DNA of 64,000 bases. Origin: Cyathus striatus (lineage: Eukaryota > Basidiomycota > Agaricomycetes > Agaricales > Nidulariaceae). Position 1 is the first letter of the stretch. The number at the start of each line of letters is the position of its first letter. Of this stretch, positions 1-10,360 are shown piece after piece. Below the pieces are notes generated by a model. That model was not told the origin of the DNA. It was given only the letters and a program-made list of their open reading frames with translations, and searched no databases. Location: assembly GCA_025738555.1 (NCBI GenBank), contig JAOVFP010000005.1:4216001-4280000 (forward strand), written 5' to 3'. The position numbers and the translations under genes are program-made.

Positions 1-1198
1 CAGAATGGTTCCACTACCTTTGACAGTGGACCATAATGTAGGTATTGTTGCTTGCCATTCTACCAAGGATATGGTGAAACCTAGGTAGCGATGCAGCAAC
101 CTGTTATAATTATGGGCGAGTTAAAGTGGAGGGTTTCCATACCATAGATTTTCCCATGATCTTCCATGAAAACGAAGGGGTCGTAGTTAACATCGCAAAA
201 AAACTTTACACTTGGCCTGTAAGCAACATGCAGTTAGCGCAAGCACATTGTGTAGACATGAGGAGTCTCACTCAACCCTAAAGCCGTAAAGTTCAGATGT
301 AATGGCTCATAATTCAAGTGATACGTACCTCCAATAATATCGAAAAGGTTGTAGTAATTCGTGTTGAAAGAAAAACTAAGGTTGATCGTCCCAAATAAAC
401 GATGGCTAACACAGTAAAGACAAGCTTCACGTACACCTGAGTTGAAACGGCACATATTCCTATATCTATCATTCCGAAGTTTTAGTAAAAAGATTCGTAC
501 ATGAAATGTCAGACATACGGCACACTTCCTAAAAGAATGATCAGAATACCTGAAGGTTGACATAATGGAACGCTTACCAGCGTAAATTATTCCTTGAGCC
601 ATCATGCTTAGCCTGCCGTTCCGCGCCCTATTTTCGTCTATCCATTCAGGTTGATACCAATGTTCCTTGGGAATCAATCCAAATGATATAGGTGCATCCG
701 TTAACACTGTTACTCTCCTGTAGCACCGCTCCCTGTCATGTTAATGAATGTCGATAATATTAAGGCGCATACTTTTTAAAATCCTCCGTGAAAGGTTCGT
801 CGTTAAGCAGCACCCATGGATATTTGTACTTCCTGTTAAAGCGGTCTTCCATCTGCTGTATGCTTGTTATCACCCCACTTAGATCGTTATCCCTACACAA
901 GAAAACAAATGTTGCATTTGCTCGACGATCCGAAGTGGTCTCGTCCACCGTATCGGGTGAAAGATGGGTGTATTCTGGAGTTGCATTCTTATTAAAGGTT
1001 TGCTGGACTTGTGCATTTAGATGCGAAAGCGATGAGATACGACTATAATCCTTGTGCACGAGACTTAGGATAATGTGAAAACAAAGCTACGGAACAGCAG
1101 ACGTAAGGCGCATTGCAAGAGAGGAAGGGATGACATGGATGGCACACACTCACCACGACAATGAGTAGAAAGAAAACCGCTCGAACAGAAGGCAACAT
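1..1198 (-). CDS. GT15 alpha-1,2-mannosyltransferase (KRE2/MNT1/KTR family), 3' end off the window
   Basis: Golgi type II membrane enzyme that adds alpha-1,2-mannose from GDP-mannose to N- and O-glycans. The start at 1198 gives a short cytosolic end and a hydrophobic signal anchor (MLPSVRAVFFLLIVV, then LCFHIILSLV after the first intron, 1153-1087). Family blocks follow in order on several exons: NATFVFLCR, QMEDRFN, YPWVLLNDEPFTEDFKK, VLTDAPISFGLIPKEHWYQP, RNMCRFNSG, FFQHELLQPFRYYWRVEPSV, VKFFCDVNYDPFVFMEDHGK and FTISLVEWQATIPTLW, which runs off the left edge. The VE of WRVEP comes from a 6-nt micro-exon at 272-277. The metal-binding EPD motif known in Kre2p reads EPS here. Exon joins were inferred by hand from GT-AG sites that restore family sequence. 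The family call is firm, the individual paralogue is not. Confidence 0.9.
272..277 (-). other. 6-nt micro-exon in the GT15 gene
   Basis: On the minus strand the hexamer GGTTGA lies between a TTTAG acceptor and a GTGAGA donor. The upstream intron starts GTACGT (51 nt); the downstream one (55 nt) holds GCTAAC and ends TTACAG. Including it turns WR-PSV into WR-VE-PSV, the conserved family sequence. Skipping it keeps frame but deletes two residues of the metal-site motif. Confidence 0.75.
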
Positions 1199-2076
1199 CA
1201 GTGAATATACCGAACGGGACGCTGAGAGACGTATTTAAGGTCCCGCAGCTGAGAAGAGATAGCACATGGGCCAGATTCTCAATGGATGCGATTCGGTGGA
1301 GAAATGAATTCCGTCACAGTTACGATCGCAGTACCCAAAAATATCGCAAAGGAATCGTAAATAAGCATACGTCACGCTTAAAGTTAGCATCGGCACTTGC
1401 TCAACACCACATGTTTGAGGAGTGAGTTCAAGACGCTTTTAGGACAGAAGCCATTGGTCTGGGTTTTATTTTTGAGATAAAGATGTATCTATCATAGGTA
1501 CTTACATGAGGTGGACTTAGCTGCAATCGGAGCACTGGTGAATCAATCGACAGCCGATCGCGGGTTGATCGCTTCGTGCAATCGAGTTGCAAGCAGTGTT
1601 GAACGCGTTTACAAAGAGCAGTGCTCAGTAAAGTGGCTTAGTTTTGGAAATTGAACGTTGTGCTGGCTAGTTCAAAGTGCTTTCGACCGTCGAACGGTGA
1701 TACTATTCAAATTATGGAATGGGGCTGCGGAATAGCGATGGGCTGGAGGTGGATCGTATGGAGAAAAGGAAGCAGGCCCGCAGCTATGGGTCTCTGAACG
1801 ATATATGTAGATACCTGGTTAGCTGGGTCCTGGTCAGTACTTGATCCCGATGGTTCGCAGTGAAGCGCTCACTGGCAGCTGCGGACTCGGAGTCGGTATC
1901 TCGCATGTCACATGTCACGCGTATGGAAAGAACAACACATGACGTGGTGACACAGTAACACAAGCGTGACACTCACGGTCGCGTTCGGAGGATATTTACT
2001 TGTATTTACTTGCATTTTTCGAGGTGTGACAGCAGTGTCATCGTTCACTTCACCTCTGCCTTCTTGCCTGCTCACC
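1199..2076. other. Divergent intergenic region, GT15 / TOM40 promoters
   Basis: No credible gene between the two divergent starts. The TOM40-proximal part holds a cluster of GTGACA/TGTCAC elements (1905-1918 twice, about 1947, 1966, 2026 and 2036), the motif discussed in the findings. The middle is AT-mixed sequence without recognisable structure. Confidence 0.55.
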
Positions 2077-3332
2077 ATGGCAGCAGCACCTCTTTCAGAA
2101 AAGGACGCGCCCTCCAAACCCTCCTTCGCCGCTCGGCCAGAACTATGGTCTTACTTCAACCCCGCCTCACCTTTTTACAATGTCTATGACCGTTTCGCTC
2201 AGTGGCGTTCTGACCTGGGTTTGCCAAATCCTGGCTCAGTAGAAAACCTTCAAAAGGAGGTTAAAGGTATTTCTTACCAGGTCCACCGCTACGTGCTTCA
2301 TACTGACGCTTTGCTAGCCACGCACCTCTCCAACTACATATTTGATGGCGCGCGAGCCGACTTGACTAAGAACCTCTCCATGAATCCTATGTTCCAAGTC
2401 ACCCATTCGTTTGCCCTGGGGTCTCAGTCCCTCCCATCGTCTTACAATCTTGGCGCGATATTTGCGAATGAAAAGGTGTTTATGCACGCCTTTACATGAT
2501 GACGTTGTGCGCTAACAACACTTAGGTCTTCCTACAAGGAGGTGTTGACCATGATGGCAATGTTAACGTTCGTCTCAATCAAGGATGGACTACGTCTCAT
2601 GTGACAAAGGTTCAGGCTCAGGTGTGCACTTTTTAAAGCTACCCAAATCTCTTTTCATGTTCATACGTCATATGTGTGAAGTTATCTCAATCAGCTGGCC
2701 GCAATATGGTACAGCTTGAGCATGATTACCAGGGACAAGACCTCAACCTAAACTTAAAGGCTCTTAACCCTTCGCCGACGGATTTTACAGGAATCTACGT
2801 GGGAAGTTACCTTCAGTCCCTAACCAAAAACTTTGCTCTCGGTGTTGAAACCGTCTTCCAACGTCCTTCACCTGATATGTTCGATGCAACCACATCTTAT
2901 CTTGCCAAGTACACTAGCACTGACAAGAATTGGATTGCTACTGCTCAAGCGCAACCTGGCGTTCTCCAGGCAACTTACTGGCAAAAGTTGAGCGAGAAAG
3001 TTGAAGTTGCTGCCGACTTACAGGTCATTGAAGCACCGTCTCAGCGTGACGCTGTTGCTACACTTGGGGCTAAATACGATCTTCGATTAGCTACATTCCG
3101 TGCTCAACTCGATTCTACAGGGAAGGTGTCGGCGTTGTTGGAACAACGATTCACCCCCGCGTTTGCGTTCTTAGTAGCCGGCGAGATTGACCACTTTAAG
3201 GTAAGCTTTACTGCCTCTTGCTGACTTGCTATCTAATGCGTCCATTAGAATGCTGCGAAAGTTGGTGTTGGTGTGATGATTGAGAGCTCTAGCTTAACTC
3301 CCGAGGAGATGGGCATGCCTCCCCAGCCTTAA
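2077..3332 (+). CDS. TOM40: Mitochondrial import receptor subunit Tom40
   Basis: Beta-barrel channel of the TOM complex in the outer mitochondrial membrane, the entry gate for nearly all imported preproteins. Four exons (2077-2475, 2526-2621, 2682-3200, 3249-3332) give 365 residues, close to the usual fungal length. The alpha-helical N-terminus (ARPELWSYFNPASPFYNVYDRF) precedes the barrel, which carries family sequence such as VFLQGGVDHDGNVNVRLNQGW, SMxMVQLEHDYQG-like MVQLEHDYQG and a C-terminal strand ending near VGVGVMIESS. The start at 2077 sits in a good context (CACCATGG); the reading frame is open further upstream but lacks family similarity. All introns are GT-AG and 48-60 nt. Confidence 0.95.
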
Positions 3333-3588
3333 TTACTTACTTTCGTAATATATCTTATACTCCGTGCTGGAATGCTATACTCCTCTACTCATTCTTAGTA
3401 TTACTTGGATGTGTGCGAATGACGTCACAGTGACAGTCACGGAGCATTTGTGACGAGCTAGTACTATACTTTTGGCTTGCGGTCCTGAGAATTTGAGCGA
3501 CGAACGTGTGCTTGAAACCATCAACTTATAGCCCATCTAACAGAGTCTAACAGCCACTTTCTCTCGAGGTTCGCAAATCGTCCTCAGA

Positions 3589-4549
3589 ATGCCGTCCTCT
3601 CTGCTTGAGCTTCGTCAAATATCATGCTCGATGGACTCTAGTCAGCCAGTTTTTCACGACGTCAATCTTTCTGTGAATGAAAGTGAGTCCCTTGTATTTT
3701 CAGATATAATGTCAGAGCCCAACAGATACTTTATTCACGCCGTAGGTGATATTTTGATCATTCAAGGCAAAAGTGGTTCAGGAAAATCTACATTACTGAA
3801 ATGTGTTGCTCATCTCATTCCGCATGACGGGCAAACGCTATACAGGGGAAGGTAATTAAATGATTACCATCCTTAAATGACTCGCTTATTTATGATCGCC
3901 CGGCTTTACTAGCACCGCACAGAAATATGGTACATACACTTACCAAACAAGCTGCTGTGCTATACTCCCGACTAACTGACAGTGACCGCAAGGGATTCCG
4001 TCCTATCGCACGCGCGTACTGTATGTTCCGCAGCGCCCATCTCTTCTTCCCGGTAGTCCGCGCGACTTCTTGAACTCTGTATGTTCACTAGGGGCCCGCA
4101 AGGCACTTGGAAAGAACAAAGAGGAATACTCGGATGGAGCAACTTTTCAGAGGGCCATTGAAACTTCACGAGCTTGGGGAATTGACGCTGAATTGTGGCA
4201 GCGAGAATGGTCCAACCTTAGTGGAGGGGAAGCGCAGAGAATTGTTCTTGCAGCTGCTGTCGCATTGGGGACTGCGGAGGTCTTATTATTAGATGGTAAG
4301 TCCTTTTGGTGATTTGGCGTTGCTCACTAGTAAATGCTCTGTGTCATAACAGAGCCAACATCTGCTCTGGATCCAGAAAGCTCCTTCAAGGTCGAGAAGT
4401 ATCTTGTGGATGAAGTGCAGTCATCGAATAGCGAGCTGAAAGCATTGGTATGGATTACTCACTCTGAAGAGCAAGGAAGAAGGGTGGGCACAAGATTTGT
4501 TCAGCTTGCCAGCGGTGGCTGCCATGAAGATCCTGCTCCACCCGTCTAA
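3589..4549 (+). CDS. Stand-alone ABC-type ATPase, YbbL/FetA/STAR1-like
   Basis: Single nucleotide-binding domain without membrane segments. It carries Walker A (GKSGSGKST, residues about 38-46), Q-loop (VLYVPQRPSLLPG), ABC signature (LSGGE), Walker B with D-loop (EVLLLDEPTSALD) and the H-loop (WITHSEEQ). Bacterial FetA/YbbL and plant STAR1 pair such a domain with a separate permease; no permease gene is visible here. Inferred exons are 3589-3682, 3746-3851, 3913-3929 (a 17-nt micro-exon), 3993-4295 and 4353-4549. Joined, they read YRGRSTAQKYGIPSYRTRV, with no break in the ATPase fold. The domain call is firm; the substrate and partner are unknown, and STAR1/FetA kinship rests on the RPSLLPGSPRDFL-type sequence after the Q-loop. 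Confidence 0.85.
3913..3929 (+). other. 17-nt micro-exon in the ABC ATPase gene
   Basis: Flanked by TTTACTAG upstream and GTACATAC downstream. It supplies STAQKYG between Walker A and the Q-loop and is needed to keep frame, because the preceding exon ends in phase 2 and the next begins in phase 1. Confidence 0.65.
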
Positions 4550-5153
4550 ATTTCTTTATTCGTGGATTATACCTTCAGCTGTTCGCAATACTGCCGTAGA
4601 AATTTAGGTAGTCTGGTTAGGAACATTAACTTTCTTGAGCGAGCATATCCGAGTGTTCAAGTGTCGGTGTATCTATAAATTCGTATACTGTTGATGTATG
4701 CGTAAAGCATGAATTAGAAAAGCAAACGCTGTAAAGATTATGTACCGCGAGAATCAGCTATGCGGAAAAACGTGATCGAAATTGCGACGTACTTTAAGTA
4801 AATATTAATAAACGTTGGGTCTCAAGTAAGGATGCTTACCTTTGTCAGTCATGTAACACCCAATGCATACAAAAAAATCGCTATCATGATTATCAGTGCC
4901 CCGTCAAAGTATAGAGTGAAGCAAGAGTGAAGCGTCGCGGAAGATACAAGGAACATCTTACTAAATGATATGACAATATCACACTTTACAATATAAATCT
5001 CAGCGTATTATTATCATAAGATATTTTCTATGGTCATTATAGATAGCTAAACCTGGTACATGTAAGATCATCTAGTACGAGATGCTGGAATGTGAGATGC
5101 TGGAAGAAACAAAAAATTGTAGGAGATATGTGTCGATACCATCATACAAATAA
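4550..5153. other. Convergent intergenic region, no gene seen
   Basis: AT-rich spacer between the 3' ends of the ABC ATPase and the NUR1-like gene. I see only short random ORFs. A short direct repeat, GAGATGCTGGAA-like, occurs at about 5080 and 5094. Confidence 0.5.
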
Positions 5154-6466
5154 CTAGTCCTCCCAAACATTGACTACCTCAGACTGGTGGGTCATGACGG
5201 CGACATCCCGACGAATAGGATTGATTCTTGGATATACGAACTATAGGAGATGGTTAAATACGGAACATAATGTACGTTTGAATACAATCTACCCGTTGGT
5301 TATATTCACTCATCACTTCGGCTGAGAGGATTTCCTTGTCTTTCAGAAGCGTGTTGTACGAATACATGAGAGCGTTTAGCTGTTGAAATGAAGATTAGCT
5401 CGTGTGAACGAATCACCTAGTATGGGCGCACCTGAAGAGATACGAGACCTAAAACAAGCAGCATCAAAATCCAGTTGGATGTACCAACAGCCATCCAAAC
5501 AAGTGCATGAACAGGGGAATAGATAGTAAACAACTCCATTTCCAACTCTCCTGGATGCCACATATCTAGCTGTTGAACTTTCGTCATTCTATTCGGTAGA
5601 GAAGATGAACGTGATGGCGGCTTGAAGCCCAGAAGAAAACGCCAGGAGCATGAGAATATGTACCAGGCAATGCTGCCTACGCGAGTGGCTAACGAGAGTG
5701 ATTCGAGAGGTTCGACGTCAAGTTCTGCGGAGACGAATTTGGCATTTGGGGAGGCCACTAGGTCTTGATTTTGGTGAAGACGGTATATCTTTATGCGGGT
5801 AAAGAGATAGATGGCGTTGATAATTGCACCGGAAATGAGGATAGCGCTGATAGGAATGGTCTACGGAGAATGGATTAAAAATGGAAAAACAAGAGGAGGA
5901 CTGAAGGAGACAATTACCCAGTCTAGCCACGAGTCTGCATTGCCCTCTCTGTACATGTCTTCCCATTCGAGTTCGGTATCGGGAACCTTGCGGATACGAC
6001 TTACGCGGACACAAAGATTGAGAAAATGCATGGCCGATCCAATAATGCGAGCAGATGTCCTGGGGGCTGGCAGAGGAACATTGCTAGGAAAGAGAGCGAC
6101 TTGGAAGGCGATTGTAGAAGGAATGGATTTAACTTTTTCTATAAAGCCTTTCTTCCTTACGATAGCGCGTCTCTGAGGAACGGAAGAGGAACCGGTTCCC
6201 GTAGCAATACTTTTCCGGGATTTGTTCTGGACAGGGGTAGAATAAGGAGGAGGACGCCTAGCGCGAGCAGCTTCCCAGTCGAAAGGAATAGAAGAAGAGA
6301 TGGAGGGAGTAGATGCAGGAGAGCGGTAGAGATCGTGAACGGGGTGACGAGTGCGAGGCGTGGAAGGAGGAGGGTTCGAGGAGGAGGAGATGGGAGAGGC
6401 AGTGGACAGGGGGCTCCTCGGGGAAGGGGCAGGATTGTTCTGCTGGACAAGACGACGGAGGGCCAT
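5154..6466 (-). CDS. NUR1/Mug154-like nuclear rim membrane protein (DUF2418-type)
   Basis: Predicted inner-nuclear-membrane protein. The N-terminal 100 residues are Ser/Pro/Arg rich and likely disordered. A helical region (FIEKVKSIPSTIAFQVALF) and a membrane segment after the intron at about 5927 (TIPISAILISGAIINAIYLF) follow. Next comes the block LEMELFTIYSPVHALVWMAV, a membrane helix (NWILMLLVLGLVSLQ) and the C-terminal tail FVYPRINPIRRDVAVMTHQS. That order fits the Nur1/Mug154 family, whose yeast member tethers rDNA and heterochromatin at the nuclear periphery. Four exons; the stop is at 5154-5156. I prefer the ATG at 6466 (MALRRLVQQ); an in-frame ATG at 6508 would add 14 residues. The family assignment is from memory of conserved blocks and is moderate. 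Confidence 0.6.
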
Positions 6467-6899
6467 TGTGGAATGAGATCTGAGAGGACGCCGCACGCAA
6501 ACACGCACGTAAAGTTAACGCCCGTGCACGCGATGTTTGGTTCCGACTCTGGAGACAAACTGATGCTATTGTTGTGACAGCTGTCACGGCAACACGTGTT
6601 AGTTGAACAATGAAAATGGGAAAAAAGGATGAAACGCGCGCTATTCTTTTTAACCCTCTTCTTCTCTCCCTTCAAAGTTCATCTTCATCCCTGCTTTTCA
6701 CTCTTCTGCTTATATCCCTGCGTCACCTCAGCCTATTCTTCAATCTCCCTTGCTTTCTTTTCTTTTCCCCTCACAACGTCGATCCTACGCCCAACCACCA
6801 CCGCTACCTCCTTGTCGCCCAGCTCATCCGTCAGCGGTTCGTTTCTCCTCCTCTCTTCCTCTCCTCTTCAACTCATTCTCCTCCGTTCTTTCAGTCAGG
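6467..6899. promoter_or_regulatory. Shared divergent promoter region
   Basis: 433 bp between two divergent starts. Contains the 14-bp palindrome at 6574-6587, an adjacent ACACGTGT at about 6592, and a long CT-rich stretch (about 6640-6890) on the plus strand before the coiled-coil gene, as is common just upstream of fungal start codons. Confidence 0.5.
6574..6587. promoter_or_regulatory. Perfect 14-bp palindrome GTGACAGCTGTCAC
   Basis: Two inverted copies of GTGACAG meet head to head with no spacer. It lies 108 bp upstream of the NUR1-like ATG and about 310 bp upstream of the other gene. The half-site recurs at other gene starts in this window. A homodimeric or TALE-homeodomain-type factor (core TGACAG) is an inference. 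Confidence 0.5.
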
Positions 6900-8280
6900 A
6901 TGGCCCAACCCTCTTCCTCCCACCATGATGACCGCCATGAACGTTCTCATCGCCGTAGTGAACGCTCCAGTCATCACCATCACAGGACAATCTCGTCCAC
7001 AACCCTTTTACTAGTCCTCTCTCTTGTTCTTGCCGTCCTTGCTGTCATGCTGTCCTTCCCTTCCAGTCCCTCCGCCACCAATCCCGAGTCAGGCACATCA
7101 GGTGTCCTGGGTTATTTGACCCCCAAGCGCACCCAGGCTCTCATTGCCAGAGAAAGCGCTGTCGCTGTTCGTGAGGCAGAGGTCGCCCGCCGTGAGGCCG
7201 AGCTCTTGGCTGGCGCACCAGGTGGTGTTATTGCCTCTCCCTCCCCTGTTCTTTGCCCTCCGTGCACCGCATCCACCACAACCGAGACCATTTCTCTTCC
7301 CGCCCAAACCATCATCAAGGAGATTGTCAAGGAAGATTCTCTCACTCCTCCCGGTTGGGCTACTCCTCGCGCTGAAGAGATTCTTGATCGTGAACTTAAG
7401 ATCACCGAGCGCGAGAGGGACATCAGCAAACGTGAAGAGAGTGTTAACCGTCGCGAGCATGACGCGTCCCGTCGCGAAGCGTGGATTATGGAGCAGCTCA
7501 TGTTTGTCTTTCTTGTATTTGATTCCTTCAGTTTCTAATTATTTTTCTACCATAGTGCCCTTGGTAATGACAACCCTCAAACGGTAGAGGAAGAATATTT
7601 GTACGAACCTGTGGGATCAAAGCGAAAATCCAAGGTACCGCCGCCCTCCCAGCGCCGCTCTGAGCTTTGAGACGAAGGAGGTCCCTACCATGACCTTTAT
7701 TTATTCCGAGTCCGTATACATCCCCTCATGCCCCCTCACCAACTCCTTCGTCCGGGCTTGGGGGACTTCGGTGCATTTATCTTGTCCCCCTCGTCCTCCT
7801 GCGTAGACTGCTGACCAGTTGGGGTGGAAGTATTTCTGCCACACGGGTGTAATACGCGTTTTGAAGTGATCGAACCGATCGCAGCGCGTCTTCACACGTG
7901 ATGCTGCATTGATGCCACATCCCCGCTGATCATCAGTCTGCGATCCATTCTCACGCTTTCATGAACAAGTTTGCTGACTATCTTTTGTTATCCTGTAGTA
8001 TCGAGAGCTTCCGCCAGTTGTTGTTTCTGAGGCTGTATATGAAACCAAAACTGTCGTGCAGACCCAGACGATTACCGTTCCGCCTCCTGCAAATACCCGT
8101 CTTGCTGCATTCCCTGCGCCTGAATTTCCAAGTCCATCCACTACCCCCTCTAGTCCTCGCACTACCTCTGTCGAAATTATCACGGAAGACGATGATGATG
8201 ATGAATACCCTTCAAAAACGGTTATCCGAGGTCCCCGAGCAACGCGCAGGCCGCCTTCAAGATGGTTCGGTGGATGGTAA
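6900..8280 (+). CDS. Single-pass membrane protein with coiled coil, unknown function
   Basis: I do not recognise the family. The N-terminus is polar and His/Ser/Arg rich (about 30 residues), followed by one membrane helix (TTLLLVLSLVLAVLAVMLSF). Next is a heptad-like charged region (RESAVAVREAEVARREAEL and RELKITERERDISKREESV, repeated RE-rich segments) typical of coiled coils, then a Pro/Ser-rich acidic tail with EDDDDDEYPSKT. Proposed exons are 6900-7501, 7556-7634 and 7999-8280. The last intron is unusually long (364 nt); retaining it ends the protein after VPPPSQRRSEL at about 7670, so two C-termini are possible. The donor of intron 1 (GTTTGT) is weak. The membrane-plus-coiled-coil layout suggests an organelle tether or scaffold, which is only a guess. 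Confidence 0.6.
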
Positions 8281-8716
8281 TTGTCTAAGTTTGCTAGAAC
8301 ACTCTTCTTCATTGTACTTTTTTTCCTTGACTTTCTTCGTTGACGGATCTCTTGCAGATAGATACCGCTTTTCTCCACTTGTTTTTTACTTTTACTTTAC
8401 CTTACACCTCACGCGACTTGACGACGCTAACGTTTTGATGGACTCTCAAGCTCATTGACGGATAAATAACGACCTTTTATATCAATGATATTGGTAGATA
8501 GTGTAGTGTAGGATTTTTTGGCCAATATACAATGCCGTTACTGGGTTTTCTTGAAAGTTGTACGATCGCCGACGCTGGGAGATTCAAGATTGGTTGCTTT
8601 ATATTGTGAGTTGTTTGTACTGAACTTCGTCGCGAGTTCCGGACGCGGCGTAAATTGAATTTGAACTTGTTCGTGAATTCGACTCAGTGGCCAATTGCCC
8701 TCTCCACAACTACGGT
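8281..8716. other. Intergenic region upstream of the Phe-tRNA synthetase gene
   Basis: No gene seen. Presumed 3' untranslated region of the coiled-coil gene and promoter of the next gene. Confidence 0.45.
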
Positions 8717-10209
8717 ATGGTTCCTAGACTTGGTGCTTCTGTTACACGGAAAATATTTCCGTTGAGACGACTTACAATCCCGAGGCACCGTCGTAAAGCT
8801 TCTACTCAAACATCAACTCGGCCACAACATCTGGAAATTCTTGGGACGAAACATCTCACAGATGAATTCACAAATATAACTCCTGCAATCATCTCAAAAC
8901 TGCCCCTCCAACTGCATAACCAACCATCACACCCTCTCAGTACTCTTCGCGGGTTAATCGAATCACACTACCCCGACTACGCGCACCTCTCATCTCTATC
9001 TCCCTTGGTCACTCCGTTTAAAAACTTTGACGAACTGTCCTTCCCCAAGGACCATCCAGGACGTTCTGTGACAGATAGCTATTATATAAACAAGAACATG
9101 ATGCTACGTACGCATACTTCTACTCATGAAGTGGAAACCTTTCGCAGAGGCGAAACCAAATGGCTGCTTACCGCCGACGTGTATCGACGCGACGAGATTG
9201 ATGGTTCACATTATCCCGTATTCCATCAGGTCGAAGGCGCTCGAATATTTGATGCTAACGCGTCTGGAGTGAAAGAAGTCGAGGAAGACAATGAGCGACT
9301 GTCTCGACACTTGTCCCTTTCAAATATCATTATCGAAGACATTCCACATATCTCCCCCGCTAACCCCGTTCAACCCTCACACGATCCAGCATTTTCTGAG
9401 CTGGTAGCAAAGAACTTGAAGCTATCTCTGAATAGCTTAATGTTGCAAATTTTCGGGGGGAATGCAAGCAAGCAAGACCTCTCAGGGTGCGCTGGATCGA
9501 GGCATACTTCCCGTTTACAAGTCCCAGTTTTGAAGTGGAAGTGATGTTCCAGGGAAAGTGGCTAGAAATTCTGGGATGTGGAGTTGTGAGACAGGCAACG
9601 TTGGACACCGCTGGTAAAAGTAACCTGCGTCATTTGCCTTCCTCAGCTGATGGTGTTATTAGGTGTTGAGAACAAGATCGGCTGGGCTTTTGGTTTGGGA
9701 CTCGAACGTATTGCCATGATTCTCTATTCTATACCGGATATTCGTTTGTTCTGGTCAACAGACCCACGGTTCCTATCGCAGTTTGAACAGGGCAAGATTA
9801 CCACCTTCCGTCCATATTCCAAGTATCCATCTTGCTTCAAGGACATTAGCTTTTGGGTTCCCCAAGGCATTAGTATTCATGAGAATGATTTCTGTGACCT
9901 TGTTCGTGACACTGCAGGAGACGTAGTAGAGGATGTGAAGAAGGTCGGTAGTTATCTATACGTTCTGCATTCGTGACATTTACTAAATAGCTCATCTAGA
10001 TTGATTTCTTCGTTCATCCGAAGACTAAGAGAACCAGCTTCTGCTACAGAATAAACTATCGGTCAATGGATAGGTATGTTGCCGTTAACGACAAGCTTTT
10101 AAAGAGAATTAACACCAACGTCAGATCATTGTCTAATAACGAGGTTAATCACATTCAAGCACAAGTTGCGACCCGCCTGAAGGGTCAGTTCGACGTAGAG
10201 ATACGATGA
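8717..10209 (+). CDS. MSF1: Mitochondrial phenylalanyl-tRNA synthetase, with a one-base frame break
   Basis: Monomeric class II enzyme that charges mitochondrial tRNA-Phe (human FARS2, yeast Msf1). The Arg-rich start ([19 protein letters not shown]) suits a mitochondrial presequence. Motif 2 region [20 protein letters not shown], then [29 protein letters not shown] and motif 3 [20 protein letters not shown] are present. The C-terminal anticodon-binding (B8-like) domain starts at ISFWVPQG. Exons: 8717-9613, 9663-9943, 10000-10073, 10125-10209. The frame changes between LMLQIFG and [10 protein letters not shown] at a run of six G (9455-9460). One more G restores frame and a total of 445 residues. 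A 44-nt intron (9442-9485, donor GTTGCA) also joins the frames but removes conserved residues. A sequencing or assembly indel is my preferred reading. Confidence 0.9.
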
Positions 10210-10360
10210 CAAAATCCTGGCAATCCCGTAATCATAACTATCTGAGAAGTGGTTGTAAAATTAATATATGCTATAAGTAATTTTAATGAATGTAATGATG
10301 ATGATCTAATATGTGTATGCATGGTAACATTCACATCCTCGCGCAGCTGGAGTTCTGCGG

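Noticed and set aside
6026..6577. Plus-strand ORF of 183 codons opposite the NUR1-like gene
   Set aside because: Arg/Gly-rich mirror of the Ser/Pro-rich minus-strand exon with no domain and no plausible splicing.
8687..8716. Extended start of Phe-tRNA synthetase at 8687
   Set aside because: That position is GTG; the first ATG in frame is 8717.
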